DNA of 17,783 bases from Candidatus Portnoyibacteriota bacterium (GCA_028717445.1 JAQUNU010000012.1:1-17783); one strand, 5' to 3'; counted from the first letter of the stretch, positions 1-7,642 are shown. A program made the numbers and translations. Notes: generated by a model not told the origin, from the sequence alone.

Positions 1-25
1 TCCCTTCACGACGCTCTTCCGATCT
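1..25. other. Residual Illumina TruSeq adapter
   Basis: The first 25 bases match the 3' end of the Illumina TruSeq universal adapter (ending GACGCTCTTCCGATCT) with one mismatch (T for A at base 6). This is sequencing artefact, not genome. It sits directly against the truncated pgk reading frame, so residues read through it do not belong to the protein. It also shows that base 1 is a contig end. Confidence 0.95.
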
Positions 26-883
26 CACGCGATTTTCCGCTTGCCCGTTTTTATCTTCGCTTAAAATGACATCAACCGGAATATGCAGTTTAGGATTGGT
101 TATCTCCATTTTTTTTACTTCCGGAAAAATATTTTCCTCAATCAGCGATTTGCCGATGGCCAGGCCCTTCGCGCCCAAAACCGTATTGGCGAGAGCTCCG
201 CCAAGCATCAAATTATCCGCCTTATCCAAAAATTCTTTGATCAATTTTATCTTGGTCGAAATTTTGGCACCGCCGATAATGACGGCCAGAGGGCGCTCAG
301 GATTTTGCCTAATGCGAGAAAGCGCTTCAACTTCTTTGTGCAATAAAAAGCCGCCAAAAGACGGCAGATGCTTCACAATCGCCTCCATTGAGGCGTCTTC
401 GCGATGCGAATTCCCAAAAGCGTCGTTTATGTAAATCTCGCCCAGCAATGACAGTTTTTTTGCAAAATCGTCGTTATTATCGTCTTCGTCTTTATGAAAT
501 CTCAAGTTTTCCAAAAGCAAAATTTCGCCCTTTTTTAGGCTCGCGGCCAAATTTTCCGCTTCTGGCCCGATGCAATCTGGCGCAAGAATAACTTCTTTAT
601 TCAACAAAGCCGACAATCTTTCGGCTATCGGCCGCAGACTGAATTTTTTTCTTTGATCTTTGTCAGTCAAATCACGAATTGATTCATGCTCCAATGGCCT
701 TCCCAAATGAGCCATTAAAATGATTCTCGCCTGATTTTTTAAAAGATGTTCGATGGTCGGCAAGCTCGCCCGAATTTTAAAATCATCCTGAATCTTTCCA
801 TTTTCATCCATGGTCACATTAAAATCGTCTCTGACCAAGATTTTTTTGCCGGCAATTTCTCCGATTTGAGAAAGAGTCCTCAT
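26..883 (-). CDS. pgk: Phosphoglycerate kinase, C-terminus missing
   Basis: Phosphoglycerate kinase transfers phosphate from 1,3-bisphosphoglycerate to ADP in cytosolic glycolysis. The frame is open from ATG at 883 to the adapter junction, giving 286 of the usual 390 or so residues. Visible signatures are the N-terminal substrate motif VRDDFNV (usually VRVDFNVP), the HLGRP motif, LLLENLRF, the NDAFG segment, and the hinge-side IIGGAKISTKIKLI and LGGALANT. The N-terminal 3-phosphoglycerate domain is complete; most of the nucleotide-binding domain is lost, including the GGGD loop near the C-terminus. The start codon overlaps the tpiA stop as ATGA, so translation is probably coupled. The truncation is a contig end, not a natural pseudogene. 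Family assignment is firm. Confidence 0.95.
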
Positions 884-1635
884 ATTTGCAGATCATTAAC
901 TTTTTCCAACAATTTTCGGAACTCATCGGCATCCAGACTCGCGCCGCCGACCAGCAATCCGCCTATTTGATTGTTTTGCAAATAACTCCCGACATTCGAA
1001 GCATCCACGCTGCCGCCATAAGCGATCTTGATTTTTTCCGCCAGATAACGGCCATAGAGGTTGGTTAAAATTTTTCTGATGAAAAGGGCGGCGCTCAAGG
1101 CCTCATCCGGCTTGCAGGGATTTCCCGTTCCAAGGCCGGAACTGATGGCCCAAATCGGCTCGTAGGCAATGGCGATATCCCTTAATTGGTTCTTGCTTAT
1201 ATTCTTTAACCCGGCTTCAAGCTGACCGGCGATCACCGGCCCCAATTCTTCTCCCTGTTTTTCCCCGACGCAGAGAATCGGCTTCAAATCGCTTTTTAAA
1301 GCCGCTTGCAATTTGGCATTTATAATTTCGTTTGTTTCGCCGGCATTCAGCCGACGCTCCGAATGGCCGATGATAACATAATCGCATTCGAGATCCTTAA
1401 GCATCTTTCCGGAAATCTCGCCCGTGTAAGCGCCCTGCAATTCCCAAAAAAGATCCTGTCCGCCCGTCAAAATATTTTTTTTGGGCTTTAAAAAAGGCAA
1501 AAAACAAAAAGGCGGGCAAACCGCCACTTCGATATTGTTTAATCTTTTGGCCGCGGAAGATACCGCTTCAAAAAGCGCTTTGGCTTCGCTTGCCTTTTGC
1601 GGATTCATTTTCCAATTTGCGATGATAAAAGCCAT
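880..1635 (-). CDS. tpiA: Triosephosphate isomerase
   Basis: Interconverts dihydroxyacetone phosphate and glyceraldehyde 3-phosphate. At 251 residues it has normal length. Catalytic residues are visible: N7 and K9 in ANWKMN, H91 in IIGHSERR, and E159 in AYEPIW. The phosphate-binding YGGSV (206-210) and the GAYTGEIS segment are also present. The flexible lid (loop 6) is unusual: the family normally has WAIGTG, but here the segment reads WAISSGLGTGNPCKP, about four residues longer. The gene is fourth in a five-gene operon, 27 nt after dedA, and its TGA overlaps the pgk ATG. The tpiA-pgk pairing fits lower glycolysis; gapA is not in the window. The ATG at 1635 gives the expected N-terminus directly before the ANWKMN strand. 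Confidence 0.96.
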   Translation of the reverse strand: MAFIIANWKMNPQKASEAKALFEAVSSAAKRLNNIEVAVCPPFCFLPFLKPKKNILTGGQDLFWELQGAYTGEISGKMLKDLECDYVIIGHSERRLNAGETNEIINAKLQAALKSDLKPILCVGEKQGEELGPVIAGQLEAGLKNISKNQLRDIAIAYEPIWAISSGLGTGNPCKPDEALSAALFIRKILTNLYGRYLAEKIKIAYGGSVDASNVGSYLQNNQIGGLLVGGASLDADEFRKLLEKVNDLQI

Positions 1636-1662
1636 TTTATTGATTTAAAAATAAAAATTTGA

Positions 1663-2280
1663 TTAAATATTATTTTTTTTAAAATGACGCCAGATCCACC
1701 AAAAAGCTCCGATTAAAACAAGGCCTAAAATCAAATAATCAAATCTTCTGAAATAATGTTCGATTTTCGGCCAGTTTTGGCCAAGCTTAAAACCGATGTA
1801 AGCCAGTCCCGCGTTCCAAGGCAGAGCGCCCAAAACCGTAAAAATCATAAAGCCGGGAAGCTTCATCCGGCAAATTCCGGCCGGAAGCGAGATAAACGTC
1901 CTGACGACCGGCAGAATCCGGCTAAAAAAAACCGCGGCTGAACCGTATTTCAAAAACCAGGAATCAGCCAATTCAAGATCGCTGTTTTTTAAAAGAATGT
2001 ATTTGCCCCATCGTTTTATAAATTTCCGGCCGCCGAAATATCCGACAGCGTAAGCGGCCAGGGAACCAGCCAGGTTAGCCGCGGTTCCGACCAAAACAAT
2101 CATCCAGAGAGAAAACCGGCCGGTTGAAGCCAAGAATCCGGAAAAGGGCAGAACCACTTCCGACGGAACGGGAATACAGGCGCTTTCAATAGCGGACAAA
2201 ATAAAAATTCCGGGATATCCTAAATTTGAAATGAAATTAATTATCAGAGAACCCGTCCAAGATAAAATATCGGCAACCAT
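1663..2280 (-). CDS. DedA-family membrane protein
   Basis: A 205-residue integral membrane protein of the DedA/SNARE-associated (VTT) superfamily. Members act as flippases or transporters, including undecaprenyl-phosphate recycling in some bacteria. The family glutamates occur in E32-SACIPVPS-E41, and the diagnostic motif FSRILPVVRTFISLPAG lies at about 119-135 with arginines R121 and R127. There are hydrophobic segments near 10-30, 42-55, 60-82, 140-165 and 183-197, followed by a short basic cytoplasmic tail. It lies 28 nt after galT and 27 nt before tpiA. Placement behind a polyprenyl-phosphate-type glycosyltransferase suggests, by inference only, a role in lipid-carrier recycling for glycan export. 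No clear Shine-Dalgarno precedes the ATG. The exact substrate cannot be read from sequence. Confidence 0.9.
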   Translation of the reverse strand: MVADILSWTGSLIINFISNLGYPGIFILSAIESACIPVPSEVVLPFSGFLASTGRFSLWMIVLVGTAANLAGSLAAYAVGYFGGRKFIKRWGKYILLKNSDLELADSWFLKYGSAAVFFSRILPVVRTFISLPAGICRMKLPGFMIFTVLGALPWNAGLAYIGFKLGQNWPKIEHYFRRFDYLILGLVLIGAFWWIWRHFKKNNI

Positions 2281-2308
2281 TAATTTAGATTCGTTTTGAT
2301 TTTTTTAA

Positions 2309-3310
2309 TTATTCGATATTCCTAAGATATTCAGCCGCCTTTTCCGGCTCTATCGTAGATATCTGAACGCCCGTGCAAAGCTCAAAACCGGCCCAGACCG
2401 AGGTCTTCGGAAGTATTTCAAAATGCCAATGATAATGATCGTAATTGCGGCCGTCGCAGGGAGCGGTATGAATAAAAAAATTAAAAGCCGGATCAACCAA
2501 GCCCTTGCAGATTTTATTCAAAGAAACCTGGAGCACTTCGGCTAATTTTATTTTTTCTTCTTCTTTAATCCTTTCAAAATACGCTTTATGTTCTTTGGGA
2601 TAAATCCGAACCTCAAAGGCTACTTTCGACGCGAAAGGCACCAAAGAGACGAATTTGTCGTTCTCAAAGACAACCCGGCTTTTTTCTTTCATGTCCCATT
2701 CCAGCATCGTGCAATGAACGCATTTTTTATGAATTTCAAAAAATTCATGCGAGCCGTCAATGCTACGCCGCAAATCAGGATCAGTGATAGGCAGGGCAAT
2801 AATCTGAGAATGGGGATGAAAAATGGAGGCACCCGCCTCCCGGCCGTAATTATGAAAGATCGAAACATAATTGATGAATTTTTCGTTCATCAATTCAAGA
2901 TATCTTTCCTGGTAAACATCAATGACCTGCTTGACCTTTTCAATCTTAAAATGAGCCAAATGCTGATAGTGATCGCGCGTGATCACGACTTCATGAAAAC
3001 CGACCCCGTCTATTGTTCGGTAGGGGCCCACCAGCCTTTCGTTCAAATCAGCGCCAGAAAAAGCTGGATACTTGTTTGGAATAACCACCACTTCCCAATT
3101 ATTATCTCCGCTATCCGGATAAACCAAAACCGGCTTGCCCTGATTTTCAAGGTGGCAAAAAGGACAATTTTTTTCTGATGTTTCTTCTTTAATACGCTGT
3201 TCGCTCTTGAAAGTTTCAGGCCGCCTCGATCTGCCTGTCGCGATAACAACCCAATCCTTGCTGACAAGATCGAACCGAAGCTCGGAAACTGATTTCTTTT
3301 CTTCGGGCAT
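2309..3310 (-). CDS. galT: Galactose-1-phosphate uridylyltransferase family protein
   Basis: A 333-residue HIT-superfamily nucleotidyltransferase of the GalT family, which swaps UMP between UDP-glucose and galactose 1-phosphate. The active-site motif is GASIFHPHSQ (160-169), and H167 is the expected nucleotidylated histidine. Metal ligands are suggested by C49/C52 (NCPFC) and by the HYHWHFEILP segment (292-301). A second CxxC at 197-200 is an extra possible metal site. Sister enzymes in this fold act on ADP-glucose or other sugar 1-phosphates, so substrate identity is less certain than the family. The ATG follows the glycosyltransferase stop by one base, so they are tightly co-translated. Together they suggest supply and use of a nucleotide sugar. 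Confidence 0.88.
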   Translation of the reverse strand: MPEEKKSVSELRFDLVSKDWVVIATGRSRRPETFKSEQRIKEETSEKNCPFCHLENQGKPVLVYPDSGDNNWEVVVIPNKYPAFSGADLNERLVGPYRTIDGVGFHEVVITRDHYQHLAHFKIEKVKQVIDVYQERYLELMNEKFINYVSIFHNYGREAGASIFHPHSQIIALPITDPDLRRSIDGSHEFFEIHKKCVHCTMLEWDMKEKSRVVFENDKFVSLVPFASKVAFEVRIYPKEHKAYFERIKEEEKIKLAEVLQVSLNKICKGLVDPAFNFFIHTAPCDGRNYDHYHWHFEILPKTSVWAGFELCTGVQISTIEPEKAAEYLRNIE

Positions 3311-3311
3311 A

Positions 3312-4055
3312 TTAAAAAATTCTTTTTAAATTATATTTTCCCATCATCAAATTTTTCTTTATCTGCAAAAGTTCAATAAAAGTTTTCAGATAGCCGCTTA
3401 ATTTCACTCTGCTGTTTGGATTATTAATCCATTTGACCGGAAATAAGGCGATTTTAAAGCCGAGACGTTTGGTTATCGCCAAAGCCTCAATGTCAAACCC
3501 CCAGCGGTCAATCAGGCACCGAGAAAAGACTTCGCGAGCGGCCCTGGCCGAAAAAACTTTGAAGCCGCATTGGGTGTCCCAAATTCCCCAAACCGCTAAA
3601 ATCTGGATCAAAATATTGCCAATGTCGCCAAGAAGTCTTTTTAAAAAAGATTGCGAGACAATTTGCTGGGCCTGCTTGTTGTCTCTTGAATCTCTCGTGC
3701 CGATGGCAACGTCATTTCCGCTTTTTAATAAAGGCCAAGCCAATTCCATATGATCAATGGTTGTCGCGTTGTCCGCGTCCATAAAGACCCGCCAATCGCC
3801 TTTTGCCTCAAGCATGGCCTGACGAACCACCCAGCCCTTGCCATGATTTTCTTTATTATCAATAAGTTCCAAATTTTTGATCATTCTCTTGAAATTACTA
3901 ACGACTTCAGCGGTTTTATCTTTTGAACCGTCGGAAACCACCAAAATTTCATAATCATAATCCTGCTTGGTCAGATATTGATCAATCGAAAGAAGCGTTT
4001 TTCCGATAGTTTTTTCTTCATTATAGGCAGGGATAATAACAGACAATCTAGGCAT
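3312..4055 (-). CDS. Glycosyltransferase family 2, dolichyl/polyprenyl-phosphate sugar synthase type
   Basis: A GT-A fold glycosyltransferase of 247 residues. It opens with LSVIIPAYNEEKTI (4-17), followed by the nucleotide-binding VVSDGSKDKT (39-48) and the metal-binding DAD at 93-95 (FMDADNAT). It also has NHGKGWVVRQAM, IGTRDSRD and a WDTQCGFKVF segment. This set resembles dolichyl-phosphate beta-glucosyltransferase (ALG5-like) and related polyprenyl-phosphate sugar synthases. There is no C-terminal membrane domain. The ATG at 4055 (MPRLSVII) is preferred over a GTG at 4082, which would add nine hydrophobic residues ahead of the first strand. It is the first gene of the operon, about 89 nt downstream of the predicted transcription start. 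Sugar and acceptor are not readable from sequence. Confidence 0.88.
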   Translation of the reverse strand: MPRLSVIIPAYNEEKTIGKTLLSIDQYLTKQDYDYEILVVSDGSKDKTAEVVSNFKRMIKNLELIDNKENHGKGWVVRQAMLEAKGDWRVFMDADNATTIDHMELAWPLLKSGNDVAIGTRDSRDNKQAQQIVSQSFLKRLLGDIGNILIQILAVWGIWDTQCGFKVFSARAAREVFSRCLIDRWGFDIEALAITKRLGFKIALFPVKWINNPNSRVKLSGYLKTFIELLQIKKNLMMGKYNLKRIF

Positions 4056-4087
4056 ATAAAATCGAAAAATCACCAAATGCACCGATT

Positions 4088-4101
4088 CTCACGTTCGTGA
4101 G
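4088..4101 (-). promoter_or_regulatory. Small hairpin in the glycosyltransferase 5' leader
   Basis: CTCACG-TT-CGTGAG forms a perfect 6-bp stem within the roughly 89-nt untranslated leader between the predicted start near 4144 and the ATG at 4055. An ATTCGTGATTAATTCATGA segment beside it (4115-4133) resembles one arm of the ACGAAT-type repeats elsewhere in the window. Any regulatory role is unproven. Confidence 0.35.
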
Positions 4102-4150
4102 CATTTGAGAACAAATTCGTGATTAATTCATGACTGATTATCTTTATAGT

Positions 4151-4178
4151 ATCATATCCGCGGCAATTTTCCAGTCAA
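4151..4178 (-). promoter_or_regulatory. Sigma-70-type promoter for the glycosyltransferase-galT-dedA-tpiA-pgk operon
   Basis: On the minus strand, TTGACT (4178-4173) and TATGAT (4156-4151) are separated by 16 nt. Each differs from consensus at one position. It lies just downstream of the terminator closing the 171-residue gene, the natural place for the next operon to begin. Confidence 0.7.
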
Positions 4179-4196
4179 AAATCCACAAAAAGAAAG

Positions 4197-4226
4197 AAAA
4201 AAGACCCGAATCGAATTTGATTCGGG
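4197..4226 (-). terminator. Intrinsic terminator after the 171-residue hypothetical gene
   Basis: On the minus strand, CCCGAATC and GATTCGGG form an 8-bp perfect stem with a 6-nt loop, followed by TCTTTTTT. It begins 7 nt after the stop codon of the gene at 4234-4749, a standard Rho-independent layout. It separates that gene from the downstream sugar/glycolysis operon. Confidence 0.85.
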
Positions 4227-4233
4227 CCAAATA

Positions 4234-4749
4234 TCAATTTGCCACGCGTTTGTATATGAACATTGGCATATGCATCAAGATCCATTCCCTTCTTTCCCAG
4301 GCCGCGCGGCTGCGAGTCCTGGATTGCAATGAATCATGGCAAAACCATTCTTCCTCCGGAACGCGTTTAAATGAACCAAAAGTCATCAGATGCCAGATCA
4401 CCGGCATTGATTTGCCCCTGATCTCGCAAAGAGCATGGCAAAAATCGCGATAACATCGTGACTGATGCGGGGCAGCGGCCAGGATAAAAACGTAATCCAG
4501 CTCCCTAGCAAGAGCCCATTCTGCCGCCCCTCGGGCAATCCGCAAGGTCGGAGGCGGTTCACCCGGCAGCTCTGCCGTATAAGTCACATCGAAAAGGGAT
4601 TTATCAATCACAATATCTGCCTGGGTATAGACCGGCCAGTGGTTTGCAGCCGCTATTTTTGCGGCATTTTCGGAAAGTATCTGGTTTGAACGAATACCCG
4701 AAGGCGCCCCGAACGCAAAAACGATCAAACCGTTATTTCCTGCATCCAT
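4234..4749 (-). CDS. Hypothetical protein, 171 residues, own transcription unit
   Basis: Not recognised. ATG at 4749 is chosen because AGGAGG lies about 7 nt upstream; the frame extends to 4785, but that would translate the ribosome-binding site. The N-terminal half looks alpha/beta: a hydrophobic strand LIVFAFGAPSG (8-18), a helix near 24-36, strand PVYTQADIVI, then a helix 72-84 and strand YVFILAAAPHQSR (86-98). The last part resembles the SxH/R region of DUF218/YdcF-like proteins, but only weakly. The C-terminus is tryptophan- and arginine-rich (WERREWILMHMPMFIYKRVA) and may bind membrane or nucleic acid. It is soluble, with no signal peptide or membrane helix. A strong promoter and a terminator flank it, so it is expressed as a single gene between two operons. 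Confidence 0.8.
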   Translation of the reverse strand: MDAGNNGLIVFAFGAPSGIRSNQILSENAAKIAAANHWPVYTQADIVIDKSLFDVTYTAELPGEPPPTLRIARGAAEWALARELDYVFILAAAPHQSRCYRDFCHALCEIRGKSMPVIWHLMTFGSFKRVPEEEWFCHDSLQSRTRSRAAWERREWILMHMPMFIYKRVAN

Positions 4750-4792
4750 TTTTCCCCCTCCTCTAAAGAGAATTAGTAAAAACAATCAGAAT

Positions 4793-4821
4793 AAAAAAGA
4801 ATAGCATATTTCAGCTATTCT
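4793..4821 (-). terminator. Intrinsic terminator after map
   Basis: AGAATAGC and GCTATTCT form a perfect 8-bp stem with an 8-nt loop, followed by a T-run on the minus strand. It lies about 30 nt beyond the map stop codon and closes the long ribosomal-protein operon. The stem is AT-rich, so termination may be partial. The -10 box of the next promoter is built into its 3' arm. Confidence 0.7.
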
Positions 4822-4826
4822 GTCAA
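4798..4826 (-). promoter_or_regulatory. Strong sigma-70-type promoter for the 171-residue hypothetical gene
   Basis: On the minus strand, TTGACA (4826-4821) and TATTCT (4803-4798) are spaced by exactly 17 nt. The -35 is perfect and the -10 matches 4 of 6. Predicted transcription starts near 4791, giving a leader of about 42 nt before the ATG at 4749. The spacer and -10 coincide with the map terminator hairpin. Confidence 0.75.
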
Positions 4827-4852
4827 TGGCTACTTGTTTAAGCGGTTTTCTC

Positions 4853-5653
4853 TTACGCCTTCGTCAAAACTTCGCCGCCATTTTTCGTGACCGCGATCGT
4901 ATGCTCAAAATGCGCCGTTAAAGATTCGTCTTTAGTTTCATAGCCAAAACCGTCAGCGGACTGTTTCAGGGCATAATGCCCGGCCGCGATCATCGGCTCA
5001 ATTGCCAAAACCATTCCTTCTTTTAAAATTGGCCCTTGACCCGGCTGGCCGAAATTAGGAATTTCCGGCTCTTCATGGAGTTCTTTTCCCACGCCATGGC
5101 CGACAAGATTGCGGATGACTGAAAAACCTTCGCTCTCGACATATTTCTGAATAGCCGCGCTGATATCGCTTAAATGAATCCCGGGTTTTATTTTTTCGAT
5201 CGCCAGATCCAGGGCTTTTTTGGCGACGAATATCAATTTCGCCGCCTCGGCGCTTGCTTCGCCGACAGCCACGGTTATGGCCGCGTCCGTGAAAAATGGC
5301 TCCCCGGTCGGATTGCATGAATGGCCCAAAGGACAGGAAGAACATTGGCCCACGGGGTATAAAACCCCCAAGTCCAAACCGACCACATCCCCTTTTTTAA
5401 GCTTCTGATCCGAAGGCGCGCCATGGACGATTTGCTCGTTGACCGAAGTGCAAATTGTTCCAGGAAATCCTTCATAACCCTCAAAGGCCGGCTTGGCGCC
5501 GCAAGCAAAAACAAGGTCTCGCGCGACCTTGTCTAATTCCGCTGTCGAAACGCCTGGCTTGGCGCGCTCTCCGATAATTTTCAGAATTCTTCCCAAAAGC
5601 GCCCCGCCCTCGCGCATAATTTCTATCTGGTTTGTTTTTTTTATTTGAATCAT
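4853..5653 (-). CDS. map: Type I methionine aminopeptidase with Cys/His insertion
   Basis: Removes the initiator methionine from nascent proteins at the ribosome. The pita-bread metal ligands are visible as D94, D123, H186 (VGHGVGKELHEEPEIPN), E219 (AIEPMI) and E250 (FEHTIAVT), with substrate-side H77 in VHGAP. Type I enzymes have the two aspartates about 11 residues apart; here they are 29 apart. The extra segment reads PVGQCSSCPLGHSCNPTGEP, giving a C-x2-C-x3-H-x-C arrangement that could hold zinc. At 266 residues it is near normal length. Its ATG overlaps the adk TGA as ATGA. The secY-adk-map order is the classical spc tail. An intrinsic terminator follows instead of infA, rpmJ and the alpha operon. 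Confidence 0.96.
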   Translation of the reverse strand: MIQIKKTNQIEIMREGGALLGRILKIIGERAKPGVSTAELDKVARDLVFACGAKPAFEGYEGFPGTICTSVNEQIVHGAPSDQKLKKGDVVGLDLGVLYPVGQCSSCPLGHSCNPTGEPFFTDAAITVAVGEASAEAAKLIFVAKKALDLAIEKIKPGIHLSDISAAIQKYVESEGFSVIRNLVGHGVGKELHEEPEIPNFGQPGQGPILKEGMVLAIEPMIAAGHYALKQSADGFGYETKDESLTAHFEHTIAVTKNGGEVLTKA

Positions 5654-6318
5654 TGATTTTCTAAAACTTTGACAATATTTTCATGCACTTCCTCGATTGA
5701 CCGATTGCCATCAACATTAATCAATAAACCGCTTTTTTCAAAATGGTCTATCACTGGCTGAACTTCCAGATCGAAAACCTCCAGACGATGCCGGATAATC
5801 TCCGGATCATCATCGGGCCTTTTTATCAATTTGCCGCCGCATTGATCGCAGGTTTCCAATTTTTTGAAATGGCCATAAAAAGGGATAACCCGGCCGCATT
5901 TTTCGCAGGTCCGCCGCTGAGCCAGGCGCGCGTAAGATTCTTCAGCCGAAATATCAATCACGATCACCTTGGCAAATTCCAGCCAGTCATACCAAGCCAA
6001 GGCGTCTTCCATTAATCTGGCCTCAAGAATCTTCCGGGGGTTGCCGTCAAAAACCGCACCCTTAAAATCCGGCCTGTTTTTAATTGCGTCGACTTTATCA
6101 ACCCAAATCTTAAAAACCAAAAAACTGGGAACAAGGTCTCCCCTTTCCATAACCTCCTTCAGCTTTAGCGTACTGAAATTATGATCAACTTTTAGCTTTT
6201 CCCGAAGAAGCTGGCCGGAACCGATGTAGTCTATTCCAAATTTTTCCTGCAGCATTTTTGCCTGAGTTCCTTTGCCGCAGCCGGGCCGACCGAGAATAAT
6301 AACTATTAATGGTTTCAT
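5650..6318 (-). CDS. adk: Adenylate kinase, zinc-type lid
   Basis: Catalyses ATP + AMP to 2 ADP in the cytosol. The Walker A P-loop is GRPGCGKGT (10-18). The AMP-binding segment is GSGQLLRE (33-40), a variant of the usual STGDMLR, and DGNPRK (91-96) replaces DGFPR. The lid carries C138-x2-C141 and C157-x2-C160, the zinc-binding form typical of Gram-positive and many other bacteria. The later arginines of RHRLEVF fit the family. Length 222 is normal for a long-lid enzyme. It begins 38 nt after secY and overlaps map by 4 nt, so all three are in one transcript. Confidence 0.95.
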   Translation of the reverse strand: MKPLIVIILGRPGCGKGTQAKMLQEKFGIDYIGSGQLLREKLKVDHNFSTLKLKEVMERGDLVPSFLVFKIWVDKVDAIKNRPDFKGAVFDGNPRKILEARLMEDALAWYDWLEFAKVIVIDISAEESYARLAQRRTCEKCGRVIPFYGHFKKLETCDQCGGKLIKRPDDDPEIIRHRLEVFDLEVQPVIDHFEKSGLLINVDGNRSIEEVHENIVKVLENQ

Positions 6319-6356
6319 GCCTCAGCGATTTAAAATTTTATAGGTTAGGCTCTTTA

Positions 6357-7631
6357 TTAAAATCCCTCATATTCTCTCATCGTCAACTGGGAGTCTATCT
6401 GGCGAATAGTTTCCAGAACCACGGCGACCACGATCAGGATCGAAGTTCCGCCAATGGTAAAAGTGGTGATGCCTGTGATGTTCTGGACAATGTTCGGAAG
6501 AACGGCGATGAGGCCCAAAAAAACCGCCCCGATCAGCAAAACGCGATTCAAAATGAAATTCAAAAATTCCGCCGTGGGCCGGCCAGGCCGGATGCCCGGA
6601 ACGAATCCGCCCATCTTTTGGAGGTTTTCAGCTATGTTTTTGGGATCAAAAGTGACGGCAGTGTAAAAATAAGTAAAAAGCAAGACTAAAACGAAATAAA
6701 TGACAGTATAAATGACTTGACCTTGAGAAAAAACATCCCGCAAGAAAACCGCGACTTTAGCCACCCATTGATTCTGCACGTTCACGAAAAAGCTTCCGAT
6801 GACGCCCGGCACGAGCATTATTGAAAGCGCAAAAATGATCGGGATGACTCCCGCCGGATTGACGTTCATCGGAAGATAAGTTGAGACGCCGCCGTAGACC
6901 CGATTGCCGCGAATCTTTTTGGCGTAAGAGACGGGAATATTGCGCCTACTTTCAGTAATCAAGACGACACCGACAATCACGATGATTGAAATCGCCAAAA
7001 AACCAATATAAGAAGGAATGCGCGAAGGATCCCAGGTCAGGAGGGTCTGCCGAAGGGCCGAAGGAAAACCGGCCACTATTCCGGCAAAGATCATCAAAGA
7101 AACTCCGTTGCCGATGCCTTTTTCGGAAATTAGCTCGCCCAACCACATCAAAAAGATCGTTCCAGCCGCGATGACGCTAATCGTCACAACCAGTTGAATT
7201 TGATTTTGAAAAAAAATAATACCCTGGTTCTTCAAAATAGAAATCATGGCATACGACTGCATGACCGCCAAAGGCACGGTCAGAAGCCGGGCATACTGAT
7301 TGAATTTCTGGCGGCCCGCTTCCCCTTCTTCCTTATACATCTGCTCAAGCGAAGGGAAAATCATCGTCAAAAGCTGCATAATGATAAGCGCCGTGATATA
7401 CGGGCCCAAACCAAGCATGGCTACCGAAAAATTGCTCATGGCGCCTCCCGTAAATATATTCAAAAGACCAAAAAGCTGGTTGCCTTCAAAAAAAGCCCGA
7501 AGCCGCGAAATATCGATGCCGGGAACCGGAATATTGGCCACTATCCTGAAAACGAAAAAAACGCCAAGGACAAACAGAACCTTGTTGCGCAATTCCGGAA
7601 TTCTGAAAATCTGCGTCAATTTATTCCACAT
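6357..7631 (-). CDS. secY: Preprotein translocase channel subunit SecY
   Basis: The 424-residue central pore of the Sec translocon in the inner membrane. It begins with a short cytoplasmic stretch and a first membrane segment near 18-36, followed by the conserved PVPGID. The plug region is FTGGAMSNFSVAMLGLGP. The SEKGIGNGVSLMIFAGIVAG motif follows, and later the PVSYAKKIRGNRVYGG cytoplasmic loop that contacts the ribosome and SecA, then LPMNVNPAGVIPIIFA. About ten hydrophobic segments can be counted, as expected. It sits 11 nt after rplO in the normal spc position, which coordinates the export channel with ribosome supply. Length is slightly below that of E. coli SecY; nothing essential appears missing. 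Confidence 0.97.
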   Translation of the reverse strand: MWNKLTQIFRIPELRNKVLFVLGVFFVFRIVANIPVPGIDISRLRAFFEGNQLFGLLNIFTGGAMSNFSVAMLGLGPYITALIIMQLLTMIFPSLEQMYKEEGEAGRQKFNQYARLLTVPLAVMQSYAMISILKNQGIIFFQNQIQLVVTISVIAAGTIFLMWLGELISEKGIGNGVSLMIFAGIVAGFPSALRQTLLTWDPSRIPSYIGFLAISIIVIVGVVLITESRRNIPVSYAKKIRGNRVYGGVSTYLPMNVNPAGVIPIIFALSIMLVPGVIGSFFVNVQNQWVAKVAVFLRDVFSQGQVIYTVIYFVLVLLFTYFYTAVTFDPKNIAENLQKMGGFVPGIRPGRPTAEFLNFILNRVLLIGAVFLGLIAVLPNIVQNITGITTFTIGGTSILIVVAVVLETIRQIDSQLTMREYEGF

Positions 7632-7642
7632 AAAAATTGAAA

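Noticed and set aside
66..434. 122-codon plus-strand frame in the pgk region
   Set aside because: It is antisense to pgk, whose motifs are unmistakable.
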